Positions 8,648-17,822 of a stretch of 64,000 nt of DNA are shown piece after piece. Positions within the stretch are counted from its first letter, which is position 1; each line of letters starts with the position of its first letter. Source of the DNA: Bacteroidales bacterium UBA2714 (GTDB lineage: Bacteria > Bacteroidota > Bacteroidia > Bacteroidales > P3); NCBI GenBank assembly GCA_002354035.1, contig DEKU01000004.1, forward strand, positions 41,388-105,387, in the 5' to 3' direction. Under the pieces are notes generated by a model. It did no database searches. It saw only the letters and a list, made by a program, of their open reading frames with translations, and was not told the DNA's origin. The translations under genes were made by a program, and so were the position numbers.

Positions 8648-10015
8648 ATGAAAAAGTTGTTTTTCTTGGCAGCAGCCTCAGTACTATTCTTCTATGGTTG
8701 CTCATCTCGGTCAGAAAATGGCGAATTAGTGGGAGTTCTTGATCGCTCACAGTTCGAAGACATCGACCTCAAGGGCATGGTCTTTATCAATCAAGGCAAC
8801 TTCAGCATGGGTGCCGGTGTGCAGAACAATACCTACGGCGTAACCTCTCAGCCCCGCACCATGCAGGTATCTTCTTTCTTCATGGATGAGACCGAGGTTA
8901 CCAACAACGAGTATCGCCAATTCGTATTCTGGGTCACCGACTCTATTGTCCGCAGAATGCTGGCCGAAGCTGGTGTAGAAGGCGAATACCAAATCGAGGA
9001 GAACGAATACGGTGAACCCCTCGACCCCCCAAAGTTAAACAAGAAAACCAAAATCCGCTGGAACGACGCAGAGACCCGAGAGGCTCTGAACGACCTCTAT
9101 GTGGCTGAGAAAGACAGATATTTTGGCCGTCGTGAGATTGATGCTTCCAAGCTGAACTACGAATATTACTGGATTGATTATGCCGACGCAGCACGTAAGG
9201 AGGCTGGTGTACAGAACAAAGAGGAGTACCGTGGCACTCTCTATACTGCCCGTCCCCGCGGCTTGAACAACCGCACAGCATTCGTCCATAAAGAGAGAAT
9301 CAATGTGTACCCTGACACCCTCTGCTGGGTGCATGACTACACCTATTCCATGAACGACGACTTCACGCGAAACTATTTCTGCTCGTCCGCCTACGACAAT
9401 TATCCCGTGGTTGGTGTCAGCTGGTTGCAGGCCAAGGCATTCTGCATCTGGCGTAGCCATTTCCTCAATGACTATCTTGAGAGCATCAACTATGCCCACA
9501 TGAACGACTTCCGTCTGCCTACCGAGGCTGAGTGGGAGTTCGCATCCCGTGGCGGCATTGCAGCTGAGAGCTATCCTTGGGGCGGCCCCTATGTCCGCAA
9601 TCCTAATGGATGCTTCCTGGCCAACTACGAGCCCCTGCGCGGTGCTTACGACGATGACGGCGGTGTCCGCACTCTGATTGTTGGCCACTATGCACCCAAC
9701 GACTACGGTCTGTACGACATGTCGGGTAATGTTTCGGAATGGTGTGCTGACGCCTACGACGACAACACCTATATTGTCGCCAATGCACTCTCTCCCTTCT
9801 ATAACTATAACGCCAAGGAGAGCGACCCCATCGCCCAAAAGCGTAAGGTTGTCCGTGGTGGCAGCTGGAAAGACCAGAAATACTTCATCCAGGTTCAGAC
9901 CCGCTCGTTTGAGTTCCAAGACACCAGCAAGTGCTATATTGGCTTCCGCTGCATCCAGCCTTATCTGGGCCGTGTGAAGGGCGATAACCTGAAGACTGCC
10001 TCTAACGTATATTAA
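8648..10015 (+). CDS. gldK: GldK/PorK, T9SS outer-membrane lipoprotein
   Basis: 455 residues. The N-terminus is a lipoprotein signal peptide with the lipobox FYGC (Cys18), so the protein should be lipid-anchored. The body is a formylglycine-generating-enzyme (SUMF1)-like domain: GNFSMGAG near the start, EVTNNEYRQFVFW, NYPVVGVSWLQAKAFCIW, RLPTEAEWEFASRGG, and YDMSGNVSEWCADAY near the end. In the T9SS, GldK and GldN form the periplasmic ring attached to the outer membrane. The following gldLMN genes on the same strand confirm the assignment. Confidence 0.96.
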   Translation: MKKLFFLAAASVLFFYGCSSRSENGELVGVLDRSQFEDIDLKGMVFINQGNFSMGAGVQNNTYGVTSQPRTMQVSSFFMDETEVTNNEYRQFVFWVTDSIVRRMLAEAGVEGEYQIEENEYGEPLDPPKLNKKTKIRWNDAETREALNDLYVAEKDRYFGRREIDASKLNYEYYWIDYADAARKEAGVQNKEEYRGTLYTARPRGLNNRTAFVHKERINVYPDTLCWVHDYTYSMNDDFTRNYFCSSAYDNYPVVGVSWLQAKAFCIWRSHFLNDYLESINYAHMNDFRLPTEAEWEFASRGGIAAESYPWGGPYVRNPNGCFLANYEPLRGAYDDDGGVRTLIVGHYAPNDYGLYDMSGNVSEWCADAYDDNTYIVANALSPFYNYNAKESDPIAQKRKVVRGGSWKDQKYFIQVQTRSFEFQDTSKCYIGFRCIQPYLGRVKGDNLKTASNVY

Positions 10016-10035
10016 TAGTCAAGCATGACAATAAA

Positions 10036-10066
10036 GGGTCTCTGGGAGCCACACTCACAGAGACCC
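10036..10066 (+). other. Hairpin between gldK and gldL
   Basis: GGGTCTCTG (10036-10044) pairs perfectly with CAGAGACCC (10058-10066) over a 13-nt loop. No T-run follows, so it looks more like an RNA-processing, stability or partial-attenuation element than a full terminator, and could set GldK above the inner-membrane components. Confidence 0.55.
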
Positions 10067-10125
10067 AAATCCAAAGAATACAATACATCAAAAAATAAAT
10101 TTAAGCAACACTAAATCATCACACC

Positions 10126-10992
10126 ATGAGCTTTATAGACAATCTTGTTCGCAGTAATGGTTACAAAAACTTCATGTCAAAACTGTACGGTTGGGGAGCC
10201 GCCGTCGTTATCATTGGAGCTCTTTTCAAAATTAACCACTGGCCTGGTGGTGAGCTTATGCTTATCATCGGTATGGGTACTGAGACCGTAATCTTCTTCC
10301 TGTCAGCATTTGAACCCCCACACGTGGAGTTTGACTGGACATTGGTCTATCCCCAACTTGCCGGCATGGAAGGTGGCGAAGGTCTCAACGCAAAAAATGA
10401 CAATCTTGAAAACCTCAACAATATTGACAATCTGGTGTCCGTACCTGAAGCCGATGATCCTCTGACCGCCCGTCTTGACAAGATGCTGGAAGATGCCAAA
10501 ATCACTCCCGAACTCATTGAACGTCTCGGAAAAGGAATGGAGAACTTGGCCGACAGCGCAACCGCAATGAATGGCATGGCCAGTGCAGCCGCCTCTACCG
10601 ACAAGTTTGTCTCCACACTTGATGGTGCTGCCGAGGCAGTAGGCAACCTCAAACAAGCCTCTGAGGCCGTCAACAACCTCACCACCATCTATCAAGAGAC
10701 TGCCCAGGCTCTCACCAGCGGCGATGCTTCTTATGCCGATGAGATGAAGAAACTGGCCAGCAGTCTGGCATCCGTCAATGCCATGTACGAGATGCAGCTC
10801 CAGACCTCAACCAGCCAGCTGGAAGCCACCAAAGCTGTTGAGGAGCGCATCCAGACCATGATGTCCAACTTTGCCGATTCCGCCGAAGGCGTACTCAAAT
10901 ACAAAGACCAAATTGACGCCCTCACCCGCAAGGTGGCTGAGCTCAACAACGTCTATGGCAACATGCTTGCTGCAATGCAGACAAGACTTTAA
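10126..10992 (+). CDS. gldL: GldL/PorL, T9SS motor inner-membrane subunit
   Basis: 288 residues. Two membrane helices lie near the N-terminus: one around residues 22-38 (LYGWGAAVVIIGALFKI) and one around 44-62 (LMLIIGMGTETVIFFLSAF), joined by the conserved NHWPGG segment. The charged residues of the helices, including the Glu in GTETV, match those implicated in proton-driven rotation. The remaining cytoplasmic part is largely alpha-helical with Ala-rich heptad-like repeats. GldL forms the inner-membrane motor with GldM and powers secretion and, in gliders, motility. It is followed 47 nt later by gldM. Confidence 0.95.
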   Translation: MSFIDNLVRSNGYKNFMSKLYGWGAAVVIIGALFKINHWPGGELMLIIGMGTETVIFFLSAFEPPHVEFDWTLVYPQLAGMEGGEGLNAKNDNLENLNNIDNLVSVPEADDPLTARLDKMLEDAKITPELIERLGKGMENLADSATAMNGMASAAASTDKFVSTLDGAAEAVGNLKQASEAVNNLTTIYQETAQALTSGDASYADEMKKLASSLASVNAMYEMQLQTSTSQLEATKAVEERIQTMMSNFADSAEGVLKYKDQIDALTRKVAELNNVYGNMLAAMQTRL

Positions 10993-11039
10993 TCGACTTT
11001 AATAATACTCAACAATATAACCCACACTAATCAGAACAT

Positions 11040-12731
11040 ATGAGTGCTTCAAACTGTCCGGAAACCCCGAGACAAAAAATGATTCAGATGATGTACCTCG
11101 TGTACACCGCCATGTTGGCACTTAATGTGTCGGCAGAGGTTGTTGAGGGATTCAAAACGGTCGGAAATGCTATGACTAAATCCAACGAGAACATGGTCAC
11201 AAAGCTCGACGACACATACAATAACTTTGAAGCCGCCCTCAAGAACAACCCCGCGAAAGTCAAGGAGAAATACGATAAAGCTCAAGAGATCAAGAAACTC
11301 TCCAACGAACTTATATACACCATTGATACCGTCACCTACAGTTTCATTGGCGAGATAACCAGTGAAGCCGATATCTCAGTCATAGACCCCGAAAACAGCG
11401 AAAACACCATCAAACGCCGCATCAGTCTTGTCAATGCCGATGGCTCGAAGAACTTCGACAGCATCGCAGAAGCACTCCATGTGGGAGGGTTCAGCTGGAT
11501 TCAAAAACTTGACAACAACCACCTTGGAACACCCTACTTCATCGGCAAAGCCGAAGGCAAAGAGGTGACCGAGGGAGCAGCCTACGAAATAAAGAAGAGA
11601 ATCATCGACTACAAGAAAGCCGTTAAAGAGAAACTCGGAGCCGACTCGGTTCACGTAGCTTTGGGTCTTGCCGTTGAGGACATGCACCTCAATAGCGAGG
11701 GCAAACCCCTCTCATGGGAACAGCTCAACTTTAACAACACCGTTGCCGGTGCTGCTCTTGTCACCCTCACCCGTATGAAAGCAGAAGTCATGAACGCCGA
11801 ATTCGACGCCGTGAACATGCTCTACAAGCAAATCAAGTCAAACGACTTCTCATTCGATAAGGTGGCCGTTATCACACGTCCCAAATCGTCCTACATTCTG
11901 CAAGGAGGCAAATACGAACTCGTTGTCAACGTAGGCGCATACGACTCGAAAGCCAAATTCGAGGCCACTGTTGGTGGCACAAGATTCACCGCAAACGACA
12001 CCGGTGCCGTGGTCTACAGCACCATTTGCAACTCCACCGGTCCCAAGACCGTCACCGGCACCGTATATGTCAAGAACGACAACGGAACCAGCAGCTACGA
12101 CTTCAAAGAGACCTACTTCGTTGCCGAACCCATGGCAGTGTTCGAGTTGACCGAAATGAACGTCGTCTATGCCGGAATCGACAACCCCGTCCGTATCTCC
12201 GTTCCTGGCATCGCAGCCCACAACATCGTCGTTTCGCTTGCCGACCCAAGCCAAGCCACCATCGTACCCGACAACTCCAAAGGAGCTGGCAACTACATCA
12301 TCAAACCCAAAGTCAACAAAGGCAGAATCAAAGTCAACGCATCCTTCAAGGACGGCAACCAAACTCGTTCTGCCGGATCGACCGAATTCCGTGCCCGTCC
12401 GCTGCCCGACCCCAAAATCTATCTGGGCTCAGTCGAAGCTGGCAAAGGCATACCCATCAACGACCTCAAAGGCATGAAAGGCCCTCAAGTACGTTATGGT
12501 CAAGAATTCGCTTTCCGCATGAAAACACCGACCATCATCAAGCAAACCGTCGATATCACCAAAGTCAATGGAGCAACCGATATCGAGAACCGTGGTCAAC
12601 AATGGGGAGCTGAAGTGATGAGCTACATCCAGAAAGCCAAACCGGGCTGCAAGATTACACTCAGCATCGATGTCAACATGCCCGACGGCACCAAACGTAA
12701 CATCAGCAGCACCTTCCGTATAACGCGATAA
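11040..12731 (+). CDS. gldM: GldM/PorM, T9SS motor periplasmic shaft
   Basis: 563 residues, the usual size. The N-terminus has the diagnostic PRQKMIQMMYLVYTAMLALNVS, a single membrane helix with no cleaved signal. Four periplasmic domains (D1-D4) follow: an alpha-helical D1 (about residues 40-220), then Ig-like beta domains with ITRPKSSYILQGGKYELVVN, VVYAGIDNPVRISVPG and LPDPKIYLGS. GldM dimers span the periplasm and connect the GldL motor to the GldK/N ring. The gap to gldN is under 30 nt, so the two are probably translated from one mRNA. Confidence 0.95.
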   Translation: MSASNCPETPRQKMIQMMYLVYTAMLALNVSAEVVEGFKTVGNAMTKSNENMVTKLDDTYNNFEAALKNNPAKVKEKYDKAQEIKKLSNELIYTIDTVTYSFIGEITSEADISVIDPENSENTIKRRISLVNADGSKNFDSIAEALHVGGFSWIQKLDNNHLGTPYFIGKAEGKEVTEGAAYEIKKRIIDYKKAVKEKLGADSVHVALGLAVEDMHLNSEGKPLSWEQLNFNNTVAGAALVTLTRMKAEVMNAEFDAVNMLYKQIKSNDFSFDKVAVITRPKSSYILQGGKYELVVNVGAYDSKAKFEATVGGTRFTANDTGAVVYSTICNSTGPKTVTGTVYVKNDNGTSSYDFKETYFVAEPMAVFELTEMNVVYAGIDNPVRISVPGIAAHNIVVSLADPSQATIVPDNSKGAGNYIIKPKVNKGRIKVNASFKDGNQTRSAGSTEFRARPLPDPKIYLGSVEAGKGIPINDLKGMKGPQVRYGQEFAFRMKTPTIIKQTVDITKVNGATDIENRGQQWGAEVMSYIQKAKPGCKITLSIDVNMPDGTKRNISSTFRITR

Positions 12732-12759
12732 AGATAATAACGAATAAAAATTATACACC

Positions 12760-13656
12760 ATGAAAAAAGTATTGCTTGGCTTCAGCCTCATGATTCTCGC
12801 TCTGGGAGGAATGACCGTCAACGCACAGAACATTCTTGACCCTGAAGATGAAAACAATTTAAGCAACTTTTACGAGCGCAAAATCACAACCACCAGAAAG
12901 GCTATCCCCTATCCCAACACCCGCGAGAGCGACGTTACGTGGGAAACCTGTATCTGGCGTACAATTGATTTCCGTGAGAAATTCAACCAGTTCTTCTACT
13001 TCCCCAAGGGCGAAGACTCCCTTAACAACAACCAGGGTCGTATCAATCTGGCTTACCTCATCTACAGATCTGCGGCAAACGGCGAATTCGAGATCTACGA
13101 AGACGACGAACTGAAGACCCCGGTCGACTGGGAAAACATGTACAAGAAACTGAACAAGGCCGACTCCACCACCACCGACCCCATCTACGATGAGTATGGT
13201 GAAATGATAGAAGAAGGTCACGACACAGTGAAGTACAAATCCTTCACCTCCGACGACTACTACCAGATCCACCTCAAAGAATGGTGGTACATCGACAACA
13301 AAGACACCCGCATGAAAGTGCGCATCATAGCTCTTGCCCTCGTCGATGAGAACTGCCGCGAAGTGGATGGCGACATGGAGTGCACCCCCACCATACGTTT
13401 CTGGATCCCCATGAACGACATGAGAGTGCGCAACATCTTCGCCCGTACCAACGCCTACGACCTCTACAACAACAATGCTGAGCGCAGCTACGACGAGATT
13501 TTCATCTCCCGTTACTTCGACAGCTTCGTCACTCGCGAAACCAACACCCACAACCGTGCCATCCACGACTATCTGACGGGTGAGGACGCCATGCTCGAGG
13601 CCGAATCCATCGAAGAGCGCATCTTCAACATTGAATCCGACATGTGGGAATACTAA
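12760..13656 (+). CDS. gldN: GldN/PorN, T9SS periplasmic ring protein (copy 1)
   Basis: 298 residues with a signal peptide ending VNAQ. The family features are visible: TWETCIWRTIDFREKFNQFFYFP, YEDDELKTPVDW, the DDYYQIHLKEWWYID segment, FWIPMNDMRVRNIFA, and the ending IHDYLTGEDAMLEAESIEER. GldN associates with the lipoprotein GldK in the ring under the outer membrane. It is the last gene of the contiguous gldKLMN run; a hairpin terminator begins about 50 nt after its stop codon, and a second gldN-like gene lies beyond it. Confidence 0.95.
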   Translation: MKKVLLGFSLMILALGGMTVNAQNILDPEDENNLSNFYERKITTTRKAIPYPNTRESDVTWETCIWRTIDFREKFNQFFYFPKGEDSLNNNQGRINLAYLIYRSAANGEFEIYEDDELKTPVDWENMYKKLNKADSTTTDPIYDEYGEMIEEGHDTVKYKSFTSDDYYQIHLKEWWYIDNKDTRMKVRIIALALVDENCREVDGDMECTPTIRFWIPMNDMRVRNIFARTNAYDLYNNNAERSYDEIFISRYFDSFVTRETNTHNRAIHDYLTGEDAMLEAESIEERIFNIESDMWEY

Positions 13657-13706
13657 TCCGAATAAACTATTTAGACAAACCACGATTCGCCCAAATCTCA
13701 ATAACG

Positions 13707-13746
13707 AAAGAGTTAAGAGTAAGTAGCCCTTATTCTTAACTCTTTT
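13707..13746 (+). terminator. Terminator after gldN
   Basis: AAAGAGTTAAGA pairs with TCTTAACTCTTT, extended by TAAG/CTTA around a small loop (stem arms 13707-13723 and 13729-13745), and is followed by a short T-run. It separates gldN copy 1 from copy 2. Confidence 0.7.
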
Positions 13747-13822
13747 CCATTTCATCCCAACGCACCTACCGGTCATCCCGCACCTCAACAACAAACAACA
13801 CAAGCTCAAACAAAATCACCGC

Positions 13823-14692
13823 TTGACCCCGAAGCGACAAATATTCATCCTGCTACTGCTCCTCGCAAGCACCGTCACCGAAGCCACGGCCCAATGGGTC
13901 GAGCCTCAGCCCAACGACTATTACGAGCGGGCCATGACATGGAAAAAACAACCGCAGGAACTGGGATTTGTCCGCGAAGCCGATGTCTATTGGAGCCGCG
14001 TTCTTTGGCGCATCATCGACATAAGGGAGAAAGAAAACCAATACTTCTATTTCCCCACGCAACCCGAAGGCATCCGCGGCCGCAAAAACCTGGCCTACAT
14101 CATCTGGGACGCCATACTTGCGAGCGAGATAGAACTATTTGAAGACGACGAGCTGAAGATACCCCTCGACTGTGCCAAAGTAATCGAACGGGCAACACGC
14201 AGCGACACCGTTCAGATGGCCGTCTACGACGACTACGGCGAAGCCGACTACACAACCGTCTACGTCCCCCACGAATTCAAGTCCGACGACATCTACCAAT
14301 ATGCCATCAAAGAAGCCGTCTTCCTCGACCGCTCGCGCAGCGGCATGCAAGTGCGCAAATTAGGCCTTGCGCCCATGGAAGACCGTTTCAAAGTCATCGA
14401 CGGCGAAACAGAATACATAGGCACAGTCCCCCTTTTCTGGATACCGATGCTCTCGCACCAAGTGCGAGTCCTCTTTGCACAAAAAGAAGCCTACAGCCGA
14501 GAAAACCTCGTTCACTTACCCAACTGGGAATATGTCTTCAACACATTCATGTACTCATCCTTCATCACACGCGTCGACAACACCTGGAACCGCAGCATCC
14601 ACGACTACCTTACAGGCGAAGATGCCCTCCTCGAAGCCGAACGCATCGAAGAGGACATCATGAACATATCAATCGACATGTGGGAGTACTAA
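13823..14692 (+). CDS. Second GldN/PorN-like protein
   Basis: 289 residues from a TTG start. No ATG or GTG in frame would keep the signal peptide (QIFILLLLLASTVTEATAQ). The mature part is clearly homologous to copy 1: VYWSRVLWRIIDIREKENQYFYFP, FEDDELKIPLDC, FKSDDIYQYAIKEAVFLD, FWIPMLSHQVRVLFAQKEAY and the almost identical ending NRSIHDYLTGEDALLEAERIEEDI. It sits behind the gldN terminator, so it needs its own promoter or readthrough. It could be an alternative ring subunit or a copy on the way to divergence. The frame is intact. It overlaps the convergent CobW-family gene by 4 nt. Confidence 0.88.
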   Translation: MTPKRQIFILLLLLASTVTEATAQWVEPQPNDYYERAMTWKKQPQELGFVREADVYWSRVLWRIIDIREKENQYFYFPTQPEGIRGRKNLAYIIWDAILASEIELFEDDELKIPLDCAKVIERATRSDTVQMAVYDDYGEADYTTVYVPHEFKSDDIYQYAIKEAVFLDRSRSGMQVRKLGLAPMEDRFKVIDGETEYIGTVPLFWIPMLSHQVRVLFAQKEAYSRENLVHLPNWEYVFNTFMYSSFITRVDNTWNRSIHDYLTGEDALLEAERIEEDIMNISIDMWEY

Positions 14693-16023
14693 TCTGCCAA
14701 GCACTTATCCAACGCCCTGCAGATACCCTCCTTATCCATATTCTGGCCGATAAACACCAGCTTCACCATCCTGTCGCCATACACATCATCCCAATCATGC
14801 ACCAGACCCGGGTCGCGGCGCATCATATCTATCAACTCATCCTCCGGCATGGTGGCATACCACTGGCCCGCCTCCGAAAGCTTCACCTGAACACCAGCCT
14901 GCTCAAACAAATATGACATATCCTGATCGTCGGCAAAATAGCACACACCCTTAGTCCGGATGACACTCTTTGGCCAATCGAAGTTCACAAAACGGTCGAA
15001 CTTATCAATATCGAAAGGCTGCCGACGGTAATAAACAAACGTGCCTATGCCATACTCCTCAACCTCGGCACCCTCGGCATGGTGATGATGGTGATGGTGG
15101 TGGCCATGACCCTCATGCCCCTCATCCTCGTCATCCTCGTCGTCATGCCCGTGATGGTGGTGATGCTCATCTTCCTCATCGTCATGATGTTGGTGATGCT
15201 CATCTTCCTCATCGTCGTGATGGTCGTGATGCTCTTCGCCGTCGTGGTGCCTTCTTGCCTCCTCATCCTCAGCGTCGGTCGTCAACCGCTCCAACTCCTT
15301 CACCCAACCGGCCTGTCCCTCAGTTGCACCATACTCAAAGCAATGCGTATTAATCAGCTCATCCAAATCGACATCGGCATAATCGGCCTCCATAATCCGA
15401 GCTCCGGGGTTCAAATTCGCCACAATCTGCCTCAATCGCTCCAACTCAGCTGGAGCCACCTCAGACTTCTTGTTCAACATCACAATATTGCAGAACTCAA
15501 TTTGTTGGATGATCAGATTCTCAATATCCTCCTCAGCGATAGCCGAACCCAGCAGCCGACCGCCACAGTCGAACTCACTCTGCATCCGCAGCGCGTCCAC
15601 AACGGTCAACACACAATCCAACCGCGGCACCCCATAACGGGTATACTCCTCACCCATGCGGGGCATAGAGCAGATGGTGCGGGCTATCGGTTCCGGCTCA
15701 CAGATGCCGCTGGCCTCAATCACTATATAATCGAACTTGGCCATACCCATAATCTCGCTCAACTGCCGGACCAAGTCCATCTTCAGCGTGCAGCAGATGC
15801 ATCCGTTCTGCAACGCCACCAAACTGTCGTCGCCCTGGCCCACGATGCCGCCTTTCTGAATCAGCGAGGCGTCAATATTCACCTCACCGATATCATTCAC
15901 CAGCACCGCAAAACGGATTTTGCGCTTATTATTGAGAATATTGTTCAACAACGTAGTCTTTCCGCTGCCCAGATAACCTGTCAGCAGCAACACTGGAATA
16001 GAATTGTAATGTATATCATTCAT
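14689..16023 (-). CDS. COG0523 (CobW/ZNG1-family) GTPase metallochaperone with long His-rich linker
   Basis: 444 residues. The N-terminal G3E GTPase domain has Walker A GYLGSGKTT (residues 16-24), the metal-binding CxCC motif as CICC (Cys75/77/78) and a central VIEASGICEPEPIA region. Residues ~253-316 are an extreme His/Asp/Glu-rich stretch, with one run of eight His, that would bind several Zn2+ or Ni2+ ions. The C-terminal CobW_C domain follows (RRQPFDIDKFDRFVNFDWP). COG0523 proteins deliver metal, often zinc under limitation, to client enzymes. No client gene or Zur site is evident nearby. The gene converges on gldN copy 2 with a 4-nt overlap. Confidence 0.9.
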   Translation of the reverse strand: MNDIHYNSIPVLLLTGYLGSGKTTLLNNILNNKRKIRFAVLVNDIGEVNIDASLIQKGGIVGQGDDSLVALQNGCICCTLKMDLVRQLSEIMGMAKFDYIVIEASGICEPEPIARTICSMPRMGEEYTRYGVPRLDCVLTVVDALRMQSEFDCGGRLLGSAIAEEDIENLIIQQIEFCNIVMLNKKSEVAPAELERLRQIVANLNPGARIMEADYADVDLDELINTHCFEYGATEGQAGWVKELERLTTDAEDEEARRHHDGEEHHDHHDDEEDEHHQHHDDEEDEHHHHHGHDDEDDEDEGHEGHGHHHHHHHHAEGAEVEEYGIGTFVYYRRQPFDIDKFDRFVNFDWPKSVIRTKGVCYFADDQDMSYLFEQAGVQVKLSEAGQWYATMPEDELIDMMRRDPGLVHDWDDVYGDRMVKLVFIGQNMDKEGICRALDKCLAD

Positions 16024-16030
16024 AATATAA

Positions 16031-16038
16031 CAAACTTA
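16031..16038 (-). promoter_or_regulatory. Predicted -7 box of the COG0523 gene
   Basis: Minus-strand TAAGTTTG matches TAnnTTTG but ends only 7 nt before the ATG at 16023, so the transcript would have almost no leader. Confidence 0.45.
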
Positions 16039-16223
16039 AGTTATCCAATCCAAACGGGCAGTCGAACCCTATCGGCAAGCCCGTGCCCCAACAGCAGGAC
16101 ACTCTCAATAACGAACAATACGGGATATTATTTCGCTCCAGGAAAACGTTTTTTCGTCTTCCACGCCATTCAACGCCACCGCCGCACAGTCATCTACAAA
16201 TCTGCATGACATGAACATTATTT

Positions 16224-16279
16224 CTATTTACTCTCTATTTATTCTATATTTATATTCTATTTTGTCTCTCAACAAGAAA
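16224..16279 (+). repeat. 11-bp-period intergenic repeat, site B
   Basis: Units in strict 11-nt register: CTATTTACTCT, CTATTTATTCT, ATATTTATATT, CTATTTTGTCT, then the tail CTCAACAAGAAA. It lies in the 450-nt gap (16024-16474) between the COG0523 gene and the 3' end of the acyltransferase gene. Otherwise I see only the short promoter at 16031 in that gap. It is related to sites A, C and D. Confidence 0.75.
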
Positions 16280-16474
16280 CAATGAACAAGCAAACAGATG
16301 GAGAAATCTAAACAAAAATGCGTGCCGTCGTCCAAGCCAGAGGGAAAAGGGAAACTGAAAAAGAGGCTATAACGGGTGGGATGCCACTATCGAGAGAACT
16401 GACGGCAAAGGGAACGAGACCTCTGTGCATCAGCTCTCCGGCGGAGGAATGAGGGAGAAAAAGGCTGCCAGTTG

Positions 16475-17770
16475 TCAGGTGTTGGGCTTGCGGCCTTTGA
16501 CAAACCAACGGTAGCCATACACCATGTCGCGCACCAGCACAAAGACCTTGGGAGTAAGCCAAGCACTCAGCAGCCCCACCACCAACAGCACCAAGGCTCG
16601 CCACAAGTTGAAAAGGCACACATTGACAACAAAGAACAGCAGCATATAGACCAACGAGAGGCCAAAGCGGATGGCAAAATTGATGGAACTGCGGAATTGC
16701 GGATCCTTCACCGTGGCGCGGGGGATAAAATGGGTGGGCAGATAAACCACGGGGTTGCTCAGCACCCAAAGCGGCAGCATGTCCCAGCAAAGCACGATGC
16801 ACAGCAGCACCCCCAGCGAAGAGCCAAGCCAGCGCAGGGTCCATTTCGCTGCCGCCTGGCGGGGGCACTTGGAGGCAAACCACAACGGCACACGGCTTTG
16901 GTCGCATGCTTGGCGGAATTCGGCACCTTGCTGGTAGATGGTTTCCAACTCGTTGGGGGGCAGGTCGGCCAACTGCTGGCTGACCTTGCGCCGAGCCATG
17001 AAGCGACCCCACACGGAGTTGCGCCAGCCCTGCTCGTGCAGCACCTGGGGTGTGCGCAGATGGCAGTAGGCGTACTCGTCGTCGTAATGGTCGTCGGAGT
17101 TCACCTGATGCATGACACCTTTCATGGCGACCGTCAGGTCTGCCCGCATGTGGTTGAGTGCCAAGGGTTCGTTTTCGTCGAATTCGGCCATATACTGCTG
17201 CACTGGAATAGGTTTGCCAAAATTGACGACCACGCTGTGGTAAGGAGTTTCATAGTGGTCATAGTCCAGCCCTACGGGGACGATGTAAAGGGGCTGCCCA
17301 GCCAGCTCGCGCTGGGTTTGGCCTGCAATGCGGAACATACCCTTGACCAACGGGAGCAGTTGATGGCGGTCGTTGTGGGTGCCTTCGGCCATGAGGCAGA
17401 GGGGAATGCCTTGTTCTAACGACCGACGGGCCACGCCGAAGACCTCCTCGTTGCGCGAAAGCTGGTCGCGGCCGTCGCGGATGCGATAAACAGGACTGAT
17501 GCGGAGCCAAGTGAGGAAAAACCGAGCCACGGGTTTGCGGAATATATCGGCCCGCGCCATGAAGGCCACAGGCCTATTCAGAGCCATGAGCACCACGAGG
17601 GGGTCCATCATGGCATTTTGATGGGTAGGGGCAAGGATATAGGGTATCTCCTCGGGCAGATTGTCTTTGCCCCTCACCACCACACGGCGGTAGTGGCACC
17701 ACGTGCCATACTCCACCAACGGCAGACAGAGGCTATAAAAAAGGTTAAATTCGGCCAAACTTTTTTTCAT
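16475..17770 (-). CDS. Membrane glycerolipid acyltransferase (PlsC-like)
   Basis: 431 residues from the ATG at 17770 (MKKSLAEF). The five residues of the longer frame (MYFCS) overlap a promoter-like TACTTTG and are less likely. The acyltransferase block has APTHQNAMMDPLVVL, an HX5D version of the catalytic His/Asp pair, followed by MARADIFRKP, a second block MAEGTHNDRHQLLPLVKG and IVPVGLDYDHYE. The C-terminal third has three or four membrane helices (LGVLLCIVLCWDMLPLWVL, LVYMLLFFVVNVCLFNLW, ALVLLVVGLLSAWL). It probably acylates glycerol-3-phosphate or lysophosphatidate in the inner membrane. The exact substrate is not decided. Confidence 0.82.
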   Translation of the reverse strand: MKKSLAEFNLFYSLCLPLVEYGTWCHYRRVVVRGKDNLPEEIPYILAPTHQNAMMDPLVVLMALNRPVAFMARADIFRKPVARFFLTWLRISPVYRIRDGRDQLSRNEEVFGVARRSLEQGIPLCLMAEGTHNDRHQLLPLVKGMFRIAGQTQRELAGQPLYIVPVGLDYDHYETPYHSVVVNFGKPIPVQQYMAEFDENEPLALNHMRADLTVAMKGVMHQVNSDDHYDDEYAYCHLRTPQVLHEQGWRNSVWGRFMARRKVSQQLADLPPNELETIYQQGAEFRQACDQSRVPLWFASKCPRQAAAKWTLRWLGSSLGVLLCIVLCWDMLPLWVLSNPVVYLPTHFIPRATVKDPQFRSSINFAIRFGLSLVYMLLFFVVNVCLFNLWRALVLLVVGLLSAWLTPKVFVLVRDMVYGYRWFVKGRKPNT

Positions 17771-17822
17771 GCTGCAAAAGTACAAAATAATTTCGACAAA
17801 ATGGAGTTATTGAGACAAAAAT

